From IMG/VR virus record IMGVR_UViG_3300046000_005974, positions 1 through 33,843 of that record: a stretch of 33,843 nucleotides of DNA; one strand, 5' to 3'. Source of the DNA: a virus. Below, piece after piece: positions 13,180-21,020 of the stretch (position 1 is its first letter; each line of letters begins with the position of its first letter). The position numbers were made by a program, and so were the translations under genes. The notes beneath the pieces are model-generated. The model searched no databases and was not told the origin of the DNA. It saw only the letters and a list, made by a program, of their open reading frames with translations.

Positions 13180-13610
13180 ACCAAAATCAGGCTTACGCCT
13201 GCCTCGTTAAACATCTGCTGAGTCAGAACGAACTGATCCTGCCAGCGTGGGTTTTCGTTGTAGGGCGCCACGACTTCCTTGAAGCCCCGTTGAATTACCT
13301 GCCCCGCACACACCGGACACGGCATGAATGGGTAGGTGTAGAGGGTGCAGCCATGCAGGGAACGCTCTGCAAAGGCCATCGCATTGACTTCCCCGTGGAC
13401 GATCATCTTGTATTTGATTTCACGGTTGTTCAGGCGCTCCGGGGTGTCCTCTACACCCCGTGGCAACCCGTTGAAGCCGAGCGACACTACCCTGTTGTCG
13501 GTCGTGATAACGGCACCGACCTGAGTCGATGGGTCTTTTGACCATGTGGAGACTTGCTTGGCAAGCTCCATGTAGCGACCATCCCAATGGTCAAGGTTCC
13601 TCTGAATCAT
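13176..13610 (-). CDS. Deoxycytidylate (dCMP) deaminase (144 aa)
   Basis: Converts dCMP to dUMP for thymidylate synthesis. The zinc site is intact: HGEVNA (H72, E74) and PCPVCAG (C98, C101), with GAVITTDNRVVSLGFNGLPR near the N-terminus as in this family. Length is near the usual 140-190. ATG 13610 has AAGGA six bases ahead and overlaps the ligase stop (ATGA), so it is in the ligase operon. No thymidylate synthase is in the window. Confidence 0.92.
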   Translation of the reverse strand: MIQRNLDHWDGRYMELAKQVSTWSKDPSTQVGAVITTDNRVVSLGFNGLPRGVEDTPERLNNREIKYKMIVHGEVNAMAFAERSLHGCTLYTYPFMPCPVCAGQVIQRGFKEVVAPYNENPRWQDQFVLTQQMFNEAGVSLILV

Positions 13611-14965
13611 GCAGCTTCCTTTGCAGCTTCGAACTGGTCACGGACACGCTGAAGGCTGTCGGCTTCGGTCTTGTCGGAGCGAATCGAATCTTCGACCATG
13701 CGCGGCAGAAACAGCGAATAAACCTCGCTACTGGCAGACGGCTCCATGATTGCGTTAGCCCGAACGACCAGAATCCCTTCCAGATACTTCTCTGGATTGG
13801 CTTCAATGTCATCCCGCATGGCTTCGTTCTTCACGGTCACATCGACGCGTAGCTTGCCGCAGCTTGTGACACACGCCAGGGCGCCGGGCCGACCTTCGAC
13901 CTTTGAGCCTTCTTTGCCTGGGTTAATCGCCACTACCTTGAGGTCAACGTCAGCTTCCAGCTTCAGCTTGACCTGTTCCTTGCTGGTGCCGTCCTTCCAG
14001 ATCGCCGTCCCGTTCTTGATGACGACGCCTTCTTTACCGAGTTTGAGCATGTCGCGGTAATGAACATAGGCTTCAGCGAGAGTATGCACGATGCGGGTGT
14101 CGATCAGTCGTAGCTGTCCGTCAAGACCACCGATGCACTTGTTCAGAAGATTGAACCGCGCCCTGTAGGGTTGATTGTAGGTGCCTTTGGGCTGCACCAT
14201 TTCCAGTGGAATATTGTCCCAAGCAAAGTAGTGAATGACCTGACCGGCCTCAAGCACCCCGCCCTCACGAATGGAATTCATAATCCCATTGGAGATTGAA
14301 CGCTCAAGACATACACCGTCCTGGTAAACCAGCAGTTCGCCATGCGACTGACTGTTTGGCGGCAGGAAATACAGGGCGGCATCAATCAGTTGACCAAACT
14401 GACTGTTTGGATACTGGTTGCCCTGCCGGGTCGTGATGCGAACTTCGGTGCCTTCGACGTCAAGGTTCGCAAAGGTTCCATCTGCTTTCTCTTGCGAGTA
14501 GACGCCTTCTGCCCATGTAAAGGTATGAATCTTGGCATCTTTGGGGAGGCAGCAACGCATGTAGGGGAAGTCTTTGATGGTGCCCTTGACCGCCTTGTTG
14601 ACTGACGACTCACCGAAGCCAGCTTTCAGATCCTTGCTGATGATGCGCCAGAGCAGTTCGGCGCTTTCTAAGGTCATCAAATCCATGACCATCGTTACGG
14701 TCGAAATTGCATTGTCACCAGTCAGTCCACGAACCGAAAGGTTGTGCAACATCTGCCATGTTGTCTCGGTAAAGATATCTGATCCACTACCGCCCCTGCA
14801 TGGTCGGGCCGCAATACCATAGGTGGTCAGCGGGTCGAGGGCGGCTACGATAACCCGCTTGAAGTCGGCATCGACCAGCGCAGTCTTGAGAATGGCTACC
14901 TTCTCGTTCTTGCTGGACTCGCCGGCGATCTTGCTGATGATTCCATAAATCTGATTTGAGTTCAT
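13607..14965 (-). CDS. ATP-dependent DNA ligase (452 aa)
   Basis: Seals nicks during phage replication. Motif I is EKADGTF with the adenylated lysine K160; motif III is HGELLVY (208-214), motif IV is EGVVIKN (about residues 310-320), and motif V is VKLKLEADVDLKVV. The N-terminal helical domain (1-140) contains the conserved FGESSVNKAVKG stretch of T4/T7-group ligases. The C-terminal OB-fold follows motif V. The start ATG 14965 has AAGGAG five bases ahead. It is coupled to the dCMP deaminase by ATGA and preceded by a palindrome copy. Confidence 0.95.
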   Translation of the reverse strand: MNSNQIYGIISKIAGESSKNEKVAILKTALVDADFKRVIVAALDPLTTYGIAARPCRGGSGSDIFTETTWQMLHNLSVRGLTGDNAISTVTMVMDLMTLESAELLWRIISKDLKAGFGESSVNKAVKGTIKDFPYMRCCLPKDAKIHTFTWAEGVYSQEKADGTFANLDVEGTEVRITTRQGNQYPNSQFGQLIDAALYFLPPNSQSHGELLVYQDGVCLERSISNGIMNSIREGGVLEAGQVIHYFAWDNIPLEMVQPKGTYNQPYRARFNLLNKCIGGLDGQLRLIDTRIVHTLAEAYVHYRDMLKLGKEGVVIKNGTAIWKDGTSKEQVKLKLEADVDLKVVAINPGKEGSKVEGRPGALACVTSCGKLRVDVTVKNEAMRDDIEANPEKYLEGILVVRANAIMEPSASSEVYSLFLPRMVEDSIRSDKTEADSLQRVRDQFEAAKEAA

Positions 14966-14978
14966 TGTTTCTCCTTAT

Positions 14979-14994
14979 GATTCAGTGGTGACTT
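14979..14994. promoter_or_regulatory. Dispersed palindrome copy between the ligase and the 163-aa gene
   Basis: On the minus strand AAGTCACCACTGAATC: left half perfect, right half partly conserved. It follows directly on the upstream gene's TAA and lies 9 bp ahead of AAGGAG. No clear -10 is seen beside it. Confidence 0.5.
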
Positions 14995-15484
14995 AGGCTT
15001 TTTGCAGCATTCGCTTTGCCATTTCGAGCAGCGATTCGCCTGGTTTGGTTGGGATTGGTGCGGGTGTCGATATCACTGCCTCGTAACCGGTGTCATCGAT
15101 TTCTTCCAGGTTCAGCAGTTCATTCGAAACCGGCTTCGCCTTGACTGGCTTACGGGATGTGACCGGCTTAATGAACAATTCTTTGGCCGCTTCGACAAAG
15201 CCTGCGATGGCGACAAATCGTTCTGTGAAATACAAGGCATAACCTTTCTCGACTTCACGTTCCCGCATGTCAATCGCCGGGCAGGTTTTCTTGCCAATCG
15301 AGGCGCTGCAATCCGACCAGTCCTCTTTCAAGCGACCGTTCTTGCGTAGCGCCAGCTTGTGAAGGCATAGCGCGTAGCTGTGCCGTTGTTCAGTGATATG
15401 GCAGTAGTGACAGTGAGCGTTGAGCTTCGTGTCCTGCGATACCGTGATCGGTAGCGTGGCGTTTTGTATTACCATTGTGCCCAT
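14993..15484 (-). CDS. Hypothetical Cys/His-rich protein (163 aa), possible zinc-binding
   Basis: Residues 20-70 contain CHYCHITEQRHSYALC, then DCSASIGKKTCPAID, giving C25, C28, C40, C59 and C68 with nearby histidines. A zinc-binding fold is likely. The segment MREREVEKGYALYFTE follows, and the C-terminal half is Pro/Lys-rich and probably disordered, ending in a short helix LLEMAKRMLQKA. ATG 15484 has GGGGAG four bases ahead and overlaps the upstream gene by 16 bp. Function is unknown; neighbours suggest DNA metabolism. Confidence 0.72.
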   Translation of the reverse strand: MGTMVIQNATLPITVSQDTKLNAHCHYCHITEQRHSYALCLHKLALRKNGRLKEDWSDCSASIGKKTCPAIDMREREVEKGYALYFTERFVAIAGFVEAAKELFIKPVTSRKPVKAKPVSNELLNLEEIDDTGYEAVISTPAPIPTKPGESLLEMAKRMLQKA

Positions 15485-15951
15485 AATTCTCCCCTTTCAA
15501 TTGGTTCGTCGGATGGTGGCGGTGCTGGTGGTTGTGGTTGTTCGGCTGCCTGCTCTATTGGCGCACCCATGTCAGAATCTTCTTGGATGGTGCCTTCAAG
15601 GTGGCGAAGAATCTCACCGGCCTTGCCATTAAAGATTCCCTTGATGGTTTCTATCAGCTTAGTTTCGTTGGTGAACCCGTTTACCGTTTCAGTCCACGAG
15701 TGATATCCACGCTTTTTCTTATCTGCAATCTTGCCCTTAATATTTTTAATGGCCTCTTGACTACCAATATTCAGAAACAGTTCTGATGTGCCATGACTAC
15801 CCGGCGTAATATCTGCGCCTGGGTTGTATTTCCCGTAGTGATGCAGAGCTATGGCGGGCATACTGGCCCCACCCCCACCATAAATGGCATAGACCTGATA
15901 GAACTTGGTGCCTCCGTTGTGAACACTAATGCTTGATTTGATGGTAATCAT
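15469..15951 (-). CDS. Hypothetical protein with possible WGR-like domain (160 aa)
   Basis: The N-terminal 95 residues look like a WGR fold: KFYQVYAIYGGG, then HHYGKYNPG in place of the W-G-R turn, then SQEAIKNIKGKIADKKKRGY and HSW at the end. WGR domains bind DNA ends or nucleic acid in PARPs and MolR-like proteins. The C-terminus is proline-rich (QPQPPAPPPSDEP). Start ATG 15951 with GGGGCGGCA before it. The WGR match is by eye only, so the gene is firm but the domain call is not. Confidence 0.68.
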   Translation of the reverse strand: MITIKSSISVHNGGTKFYQVYAIYGGGGASMPAIALHHYGKYNPGADITPGSHGTSELFLNIGSQEAIKNIKGKIADKKKRGYHSWTETVNGFTNETKLIETIKGIFNGKAGEILRHLEGTIQEDSDMGAPIEQAAEQPQPPAPPPSDEPIERGELWAQW

Positions 15952-15990
15952 TGCCGCCCCTTGTCGTATCGCAGTGATACCAGTATGACC

Positions 15991-16024
15991 ATTATAGGTT
16001 GGAATGCAAAGTCACCGGTAACTT
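15991..16024 (-). promoter_or_regulatory. Leftward promoter with operator over the -35 region
   Basis: TATAAT on the minus strand at 15996-15991. A near-perfect palindrome copy, AAGTCACCGGTAACTT (16009-16024), covers the place where a -35 element would lie with a 17-bp spacer. It drives the 160-aa gene and probably the ligase operon. The primase stop lies 2 bp further on. Confidence 0.65.
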
Positions 16025-16025
16025 A

Positions 16026-17120
16026 TTACCGATTGCGAACCATTAGCCTGATACGACATGCGTTCGCCACGGTCAGGGGAAGTGCCTGGTAGTAGACTGC
16101 CCGAAGCTCCTGCGGGGTGATTTCGTTGGGGTCTTTGTCCTGCGGCAGAATCCCGATGCGAACATTGAAACCGTGACTCTTGAGAATCTGGCCCTTGGTG
16201 ATCGCCTCATCCGTTGCCTTAGTTTCCCCATCCCACATGAATGTGATCTCCTCTACCCCGCGCTCCTTGAGGGTCAGAAACTTGCCTAGCTGATCGTTCA
16301 TAGAGCCACTGGACAGGTGTTTCCCGAATGTCCCTACCGGAACTACGTCCCGTAGCGCCAGATCGCCGTCTAGGGCCACCTTGAGGGCAATTACGTCGAA
16401 CACTCCCTCACCTACAGCCACCCGTTTCGTGTCATGCACGTTAAAGCCGTTGTATAGGTGGGTGCCCGAAGAAGCCAAGCCTGGTGGAAACAGATACTTC
16501 GGGTCTGCGAGTCCGGTGATATCCCGGCCCTGAAACGTGACCAGCTTACCGTCCAGGTCGTAGATCGGGATGATGATCCGGTCGGTGTAGTCCTGAAAGC
16601 GCCAGTCACCGAGATACTTATAGCGGTAGCTGCCGAACTTCGAGAATGCGAGCCTGAAGTATTGGGCCATCTCAATCGAGATGCCTCGATTGTGCAGGTA
16701 GCTCAGGTTGCGACCCATGATCGGAATCGGGAAGCACTTGGGCAGTTCAACGTCCTTGGGGCTATCATCTACCGCCACCATAGCCATACGGGGTGGGCGC
16801 CAGCCCAATTCTGCGGCAAGCACCTTGAGGTAATTGATGGTGTCACGCGGACTCAGGTTCAGAGCCGCCTTCATAAACACCCACTTGTTGAAGTTAGCGC
16901 CGGGCGGGTGGTCGCCTGCAAAGCAGTTCCCCAGGCCCGTAGCCTGGTTCAGGTAGACCTTCCAAGAGTCGTTCCCACAAACAGGACACTCTTTGATCTG
17001 AAATTGCGGCCCACGGGAGCCTTGGTTCGCCCGATACTGTATCCCCTCCCTGTCGAGAAAGGATTCGATATCGACCGAATCAAGTAGCTCCTTGAGGTCG
17101 GTTTCCCCAACCCGTGACAT
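16026..17120 (-). CDS. DnaG-type DNA primase (364 aa)
   Basis: Makes RNA primers for lagging-strand synthesis. Zinc ribbon: C45, C48 (ECPVCGN), C66 and H71 (NCFAGDH). The RNA-polymerase-like core follows (DRIIIPIYDLDGKLVTFQGR). The Toprim domain has VAVGEGVFDVIAL (E238) and WDGET, where the usual second DxD is D297-x-E299. It is shorter than bacterial DnaG and lacks an obvious helicase-binding C-terminal domain. TAATG overlap with the upstream helicase gene shows tight coupling of the two replication proteins. Confidence 0.9.
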   Translation of the reverse strand: MSRVGETDLKELLDSVDIESFLDREGIQYRANQGSRGPQFQIKECPVCGNDSWKVYLNQATGLGNCFAGDHPPGANFNKWVFMKAALNLSPRDTINYLKVLAAELGWRPPRMAMVAVDDSPKDVELPKCFPIPIMGRNLSYLHNRGISIEMAQYFRLAFSKFGSYRYKYLGDWRFQDYTDRIIIPIYDLDGKLVTFQGRDITGLADPKYLFPPGLASSGTHLYNGFNVHDTKRVAVGEGVFDVIALKVALDGDLALRDVVPVGTFGKHLSSGSMNDQLGKFLTLKERGVEEITFMWDGETKATDEAITKGQILKSHGFNVRIGILPQDKDPNEITPQELRAVYYQALPLTVANACRIRLMVRNR

Positions 17121-18586
17121 TATTCCTCCCCGACGACTTCGCTGATGAACTTCATCCGGTCAAGTTCCTGCTTCACGCGAATCGAATACCCTGACGGACT
17201 GTTACGACAGGCGGCAAAATACAGACGAGCCTGCTTCTGTGCCTTTTCTTCGTCAGTGCGGTTGATCGAAATCACGATATCGGCAATACGAATCTTGTTG
17301 AAGTCGTCTGCAACGTGTTCTGCCTTTGCCACCGCTGCGGTAGAGCCGACGCGATTGGTTTGGGTAGCGGTCAGAATTGCAAACTTCTCCTGCATGGCAA
17401 GACCCCGCAGCGCCACGTAGACGCTCTTGGAGTTCTCAATCATGTTGTCCGTATAGCGATCAGGCTGCATCAGGTCGGCATAGTCCACGATCACTAAGTC
17501 GTAGATGATGCCCTTGCCGCGCTGACGTTCGATCAGACGCCGCAGGTCGGTGACGGTCATTGAGCCTGTGGGATATTCGAAGATGGTGAAGTGCTTGCCT
17601 GCTTTGGACAGAAACTTCGTCACCTTGTCATTCACATCATGAATGTGCTGGCTGAGTTCCATGATTGCACGTTCAGATATGTTCGAGTCCATACGGTTCC
17701 CGATGATCTCCTGTGAGACTTCCAGGGTCACGTAGAGAACGTTGAACTTGGCACCCATTGCGTTGATACCGAAGTCCATCAGGGCGGTTGTCTTACCTGC
17801 CTTCGCCCCGCCCATGATGACTGCAAGCTCACCCCTGCCCCAACCGCTGTGATACATGGCGGCATCGAACTTCGGATAGCCCGTGGTAATTCCCTTCGGA
17901 GCGAGCTTACCCGCTGCCTTCTCAAGACGCTCACCCGTTCTGGCGGCAAGCTGCTTGGCGAAGTCATATTCGTTGGTGTCGGTATGGGCACCGGTATCCA
18001 GGGCCGTTTTCATGAGCTTCGAAATCGACTCAAAGTTCCGGGTATCGAGCATCGGGATGGACTGCTCAAACGCCTTCGCAACTGCCTGGTGCTTCGCAAA
18101 CGTAGCCACCTGATCGATCACGTAGTCCCGATCCGACACGTCAGCCTGAAGAAGATCCTTCAGCTTGGTGACGACAGCCAGGAGAGATTCCTTGGGGATG
18201 ATCTTTGCTTCTACCGTTTCCATGAGCAGGTTGCGGTAGATGGTGCCATCAGCCGGCAGACGCTTGTATTTGATGAAGTAGTTGTTTGCGATCCTGACCA
18301 GATGGGCCTCGTTCAGGTTCTCAAAGTATTGAGGCAGAATCAAACCGTCGATTCTGCGAACGAATTCCAGATCCTTCAACATCAGCGCGGCGATCTTGCT
18401 TTGGAAGAAGGTGTCAAATTCAAACTTATGAACCTTTTCTTCCTCTGCCGCGATGGTCGGGAATACCGTTCCAGGTAACGCACTCATTGTCACACCAGAA
18501 ACCACCGGTGGCGGTATGGTTGCAGTGACCGGAGGAATGACTGAGGCAGGCGGCATGACTGCCGCTGGTGTCGTGGTGGCAGTCAT
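17120..18586 (-). CDS. DnaB-like replicative helicase (488 aa)
   Basis: A RecA-fold helicase of the DnaB superfamily. Walker A GGAKAGKTT (about 259-267), Walker B DLVIVDYADL (about 363-372), and GYPKFDAAMYHSGWGRGELA ahead of the P-loop as in DnaB/GP4 proteins. The N-terminal domain (about 55-200) is helical. The first 50 residues are a Pro/Thr/Val-rich tail. ATG 18586 comes two bases after the Hfq-like gene's stop and lacks a strong ribosome site; ATG 18487 is an alternative that removes the tail. It is followed by its primase in the same operon. Confidence 0.9.
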   Translation of the reverse strand: MTATTTPAAVMPPASVIPPVTATIPPPVVSGVTMSALPGTVFPTIAAEEEKVHKFEFDTFFQSKIAALMLKDLEFVRRIDGLILPQYFENLNEAHLVRIANNYFIKYKRLPADGTIYRNLLMETVEAKIIPKESLLAVVTKLKDLLQADVSDRDYVIDQVATFAKHQAVAKAFEQSIPMLDTRNFESISKLMKTALDTGAHTDTNEYDFAKQLAARTGERLEKAAGKLAPKGITTGYPKFDAAMYHSGWGRGELAVIMGGAKAGKTTALMDFGINAMGAKFNVLYVTLEVSQEIIGNRMDSNISERAIMELSQHIHDVNDKVTKFLSKAGKHFTIFEYPTGSMTVTDLRRLIERQRGKGIIYDLVIVDYADLMQPDRYTDNMIENSKSVYVALRGLAMQEKFAILTATQTNRVGSTAAVAKAEHVADDFNKIRIADIVISINRTDEEKAQKQARLYFAACRNSPSGYSIRVKQELDRMKFISEVVGEE

Positions 18587-18587
18587 G

Positions 18588-18896
18588 TTAGGCGGTCACT
18601 GGTTCGATGATCTGAATCGACTCAATGGCGTGTTTGTAGTAGATGGTGAATACGTTGCCGTTCCGCACCGTGATGGTGTAGCGGTCACGGTTCGAAATGT
18701 TGCCATTTACCGTGTCACCCGCCATCGTCACGACCCTGACCGGCTTGCCGTTGTCTTGAGCATCTTTCAGTTGGGCATCATGTCCTTTGGCGACACGGGG
18801 CTTGTTGCTGAACGCAGGTTTGCGGTTGCCGCTGGTTTGGTGACGACCGCGTTCGCCTTCATTCAGGCTCATTCTGTTACCGTCTTTATCGCCCAT
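18588..18896 (-). CDS. Hfq/Sm-like RNA-binding protein (102 aa)
   Basis: Residues about 48-98 match Hfq along the Sm fold: KPVRVVTMAGDTVNGNISNR (Sm1, with the G-x-x-x-x-G-x-I core), DRYTITV, and IYYKHAIESI (Sm2). The YKHAI motif (87-91) is the hallmark of bacterial Hfq and forms the uridine-binding proximal site. The first 45 residues are basic and probably disordered, an N-terminal tail where Hfq normally has a C-terminal one. ATG 18896 has AAGGAG seven bases ahead. It is the first gene of the helicase-primase operon behind an operator-controlled promoter. It may act on phage or host small RNAs; this is inference. Confidence 0.8.
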   Translation of the reverse strand: MGDKDGNRMSLNEGERGRHQTSGNRKPAFSNKPRVAKGHDAQLKDAQDNGKPVRVVTMAGDTVNGNISNRDRYTITVRNGNVFTIYYKHAIESIQIIEPVTA

Positions 18897-18940
18897 GTGA
18901 TTCTCCTTGTGGTTATGGGTGCTGCTATGTCTGCCCGACC

Positions 18941-18960
18941 AGTATAGTCAGGAGTGACTT
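18941..18960 (-). promoter_or_regulatory. Leftward promoter and operator for the Hfq-helicase-primase operon
   Basis: TATACT on the minus strand at 18946-18941. The palindrome copy at 18945-18960 (minus strand AAGTCACTCCTGACTA) lies directly upstream, between -10 and -35 positions. Confidence 0.58.
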
Positions 18961-18963
18961 ACA

Positions 18964-19653
18964 TCAAACTGCGTTTAACTGAACTGCCTTGTTGTATAAG
19001 TTTTCACCGAATACACCCTTTACAACGTCCGTTGAAATGACTTTTTCGGATAGCAGTCGGGATATCGGGCGGTGCTGGTGTTCACGGGTCTGTATCTGCT
19101 TCACCAACCACGCCTGGTAATCGATCTGGTCGCGGTGTGCTATATAGTGTTGTGCAGTAAACCGAGGGTGCTTGGCGATCTGTAGCGAATGGGCACACTC
19201 TTTATTCCATGCGTCCCGCGTGTCCAGCATCAGTTCTTCTGTATAGAGTTGGTTGGGCCGTGGGAAGTAGCTCCACCCCCGCAGGGCGAAGCGGTTCATG
19301 GCAAACCGCAGTGCGAATTCATATCGAATACCGAGTCGATCCAGCGCCTGTCTTGCGAGCCAGAACCCGATCAGTTCATTGCACTGGAACACATCGCTTG
19401 GGGCGAAGGGGACGATTGCCAGAGCCTCATCCCGATCTTTCGTCTGTGCAAAGATATCCCTCACCGCCTGTGCATAGCGGTGTGCATACATATATGTAGC
19501 AGCAACGGGGTGTAGGTGGCGGTAATCAAACCACTTCGTTTGGAACAAAGCGGTTTCTTCTCTCCGATGGGGTTCCGAGATTCTTGCTAAGGCAAGCATT
19601 TCGTAGTCATCCCATGTCAGGGAGGAACCGTGGTATTCAAAGTGTTCTGTCAT
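18964..19653 (-). CDS. Hypothetical protein (229 aa)
   Basis: Not recognised. It is a soluble, mostly helical protein rich in aromatic residues, His and Arg: WFDYRHLHPVAATYMYAHRY, FALRGWSYFPRPNQLYTEEL, HPRFTAQHYIAHRDQIDYQA. No nucleotide-binding or metal motif is clear. It has its own promoter/operator upstream and a palindrome copy right behind its TGA. The ribosome site is weak. It probably belongs to the early leftward genes by position. Confidence 0.75.
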   Translation of the reverse strand: MTEHFEYHGSSLTWDDYEMLALARISEPHRREETALFQTKWFDYRHLHPVAATYMYAHRYAQAVRDIFAQTKDRDEALAIVPFAPSDVFQCNELIGFWLARQALDRLGIRYEFALRFAMNRFALRGWSYFPRPNQLYTEELMLDTRDAWNKECAHSLQIAKHPRFTAQHYIAHRDQIDYQAWLVKQIQTREHQHRPISRLLSEKVISTDVVKGVFGENLYNKAVQLNAV

Positions 19654-19701
19654 TGCTTGGGGTTCCGATTGATTCCCTTAATCTTATTAACCTATCAACA
19701 G

Positions 19702-19722
19702 ATTATAGATAATGGGTTACTT
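19702..19722 (-). promoter_or_regulatory. Leftward promoter and degenerate operator for the 229-aa gene
   Basis: TATAAT on the minus strand at 19707-19702, with AAGTAACCCATTATCT (19707-19722, minus strand) directly upstream. The left half is close to consensus and the right half degenerate. Confidence 0.5.
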
Positions 19723-19739
19723 AGTTTTATATCATTGTA

Positions 19740-19782
19740 GGGAAACAGAGAAAGCCCCAAGTGAAAGCCTTCTCTGTTTCCC
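19740..19782. terminator. Perfect 13-bp stem hairpin, possible terminator
   Basis: GGGAAACAGAGAA (19740-19752) pairs with 19770-19782 across a 17-base loop. It lies between the metallophosphoesterase stop and the next leftward promoter, where a terminator is expected. The minus strand has no T-run after the stem, and the plus strand has only TTT, so termination is not certain. Confidence 0.55.
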
Positions 19783-19795
19783 TTTCGCTGTAACT

Positions 19796-19811
19796 AAGTC
19801 ACATGTTACTT
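19796..19811. promoter_or_regulatory. Dispersed palindrome copy containing a stop codon
   Basis: AAGTCACATGTTACTT, one mismatch from perfect symmetry. The metallophosphoesterase TAA (19812-19810) overlaps its end. No promoter is visible next to it; it precedes the 13-bp hairpin. Confidence 0.6.
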
Positions 19812-20997
19812 ATGCTTCTTCGGAAGGTAAACGGTAGTAATACTTGCCACCGGACACCGCAAAGTCTTTACCCACGGTGACGTAATCATGGATCACGGCT
19901 TTGGTCTTGGTGTCGATGTGGGCAATGTCGAACCCGTTATGCCACTTCTCACCTTCGGTATAGGTTGCTGAACGCTTATGCCCCGCCCCAAGCTGATGCC
20001 ACTCATAAGCACCGAACTGCGGGTTGAACATGGGCCACACTACATGGCTGTGATGATGCCCGTTGACCCCTGGCATTCCCAGATTACGTGCGTGTGGGAA
20101 ATGGTGGGCAAGGAAGATACCGTAGTAGAGTTTGTAGTTGTTCTGAAGCTCACGGCTAAGATCACGTTCTGTATATGCTGACAGATCAGCTTTGGCGATG
20201 TAATTGATTTCAAGCTCAGGCAACCGGAACAGGTCTTTCACTCCCAGGCCCAGGAAGTCTGACAGCACGGCTCGCAAGGCAGGCGTCTGGTCGGACATGT
20301 GACGCAGTAGGCGAGCTTCGTGATTGCCTTCGATAAGGTCAACGTTAGCTTTCGGTGCCGCTACTCGGATCGGGCCGAGGATATTTTGGTGGGCAAATTT
20401 CAATCGCCCGGCAGCATCCCACTCACGCGGGTCAACTGCATACTTGCCGAATTCAGGCAAGTCGAAAATGTCGCCGTTCAAAACCACATCATCAGGCTGA
20501 ATACGCTTGATGGTGTCGAGGAATACTCGAAGGAAGAAACGGTCGATTTCGATATCATGGAGATCTGAACCAATGACCATCGTCTTGAAGCGATTGGTGT
20601 TCTCGCGGCGATAGGTATCGGCGTAATCGAGGCGCTCGATGCTGACCTTGCGGTAGTGATCTACCGAGGCGTGCTTGGCGACGGCCCGCTCTAGCCCGTG
20701 TTGCTGGCGGGTCAGAACGATACCAGCCCTGCGCTTGAATTCATTGAAGGTGCCGAACGCGCCGTTCCAGCATGACTCGGCGTATTTCCCGTGAACCCGG
20801 AAATAGTTTCGGGTGATAACCTTTTCGGGGTTGGCTTCAGCGATCTGCTTCAAATCAGCAAGACATTGTTCAGGAGTTCCCGTCTTGTCTTTGACCAGGA
20901 TATCTTCCGACATTGGCCCCTTGACGTTTACTTTGGTCTTTGGGGTGGCTACGACAACAACTTTCCCTGCCTTCTTGCTTTTGGGCTTGCTCGCCAT
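19810..20997 (-). CDS. Calcineurin-like metallophosphoesterase with N-terminal DNA-binding-like repeat (395 aa)
   Basis: Metal-site motifs occur in the family order: GSDLHD (D145, H147), GDIFD (D176), GNHE (224-227), AHH (297-299) and GHHHSH (313-318). The substrate may be nucleic acid or nucleotide; Mre11/SbcD-like and 2',3'-cyclic phosphodiesterase relatives are both common in phages. Before it, residues about 60-92 (TRNYFRVHGKYAESCWNGAF then GTFNEFKRRAG) resemble the small repeat that accompanies homing endonucleases. That would fit DNA binding. The N-terminal 30 residues are Lys/Val-rich. GGGAA lies ahead of ATG 20997. A palindrome copy and a strong hairpin follow. Confidence 0.85.
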   Translation of the reverse strand: MASKPKSKKAGKVVVVATPKTKVNVKGPMSEDILVKDKTGTPEQCLADLKQIAEANPEKVITRNYFRVHGKYAESCWNGAFGTFNEFKRRAGIVLTRQQHGLERAVAKHASVDHYRKVSIERLDYADTYRRENTNRFKTMVIGSDLHDIEIDRFFLRVFLDTIKRIQPDDVVLNGDIFDLPEFGKYAVDPREWDAAGRLKFAHQNILGPIRVAAPKANVDLIEGNHEARLLRHMSDQTPALRAVLSDFLGLGVKDLFRLPELEINYIAKADLSAYTERDLSRELQNNYKLYYGIFLAHHFPHARNLGMPGVNGHHHSHVVWPMFNPQFGAYEWHQLGAGHKRSATYTEGEKWHNGFDIAHIDTKTKAVIHDYVTVGKDFAVSGGKYYYRLPSEEA

Positions 20998-21020
20998 ACG
21001 GTTCCCGATTAAAAGTGAAA

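Noticed and set aside
16604-16619. Palindrome-like AGTCACCGAGATACTT within the primase gene
   Set aside because: Spacing between halves does not fit and no -10 lies nearby; probably coincidence.
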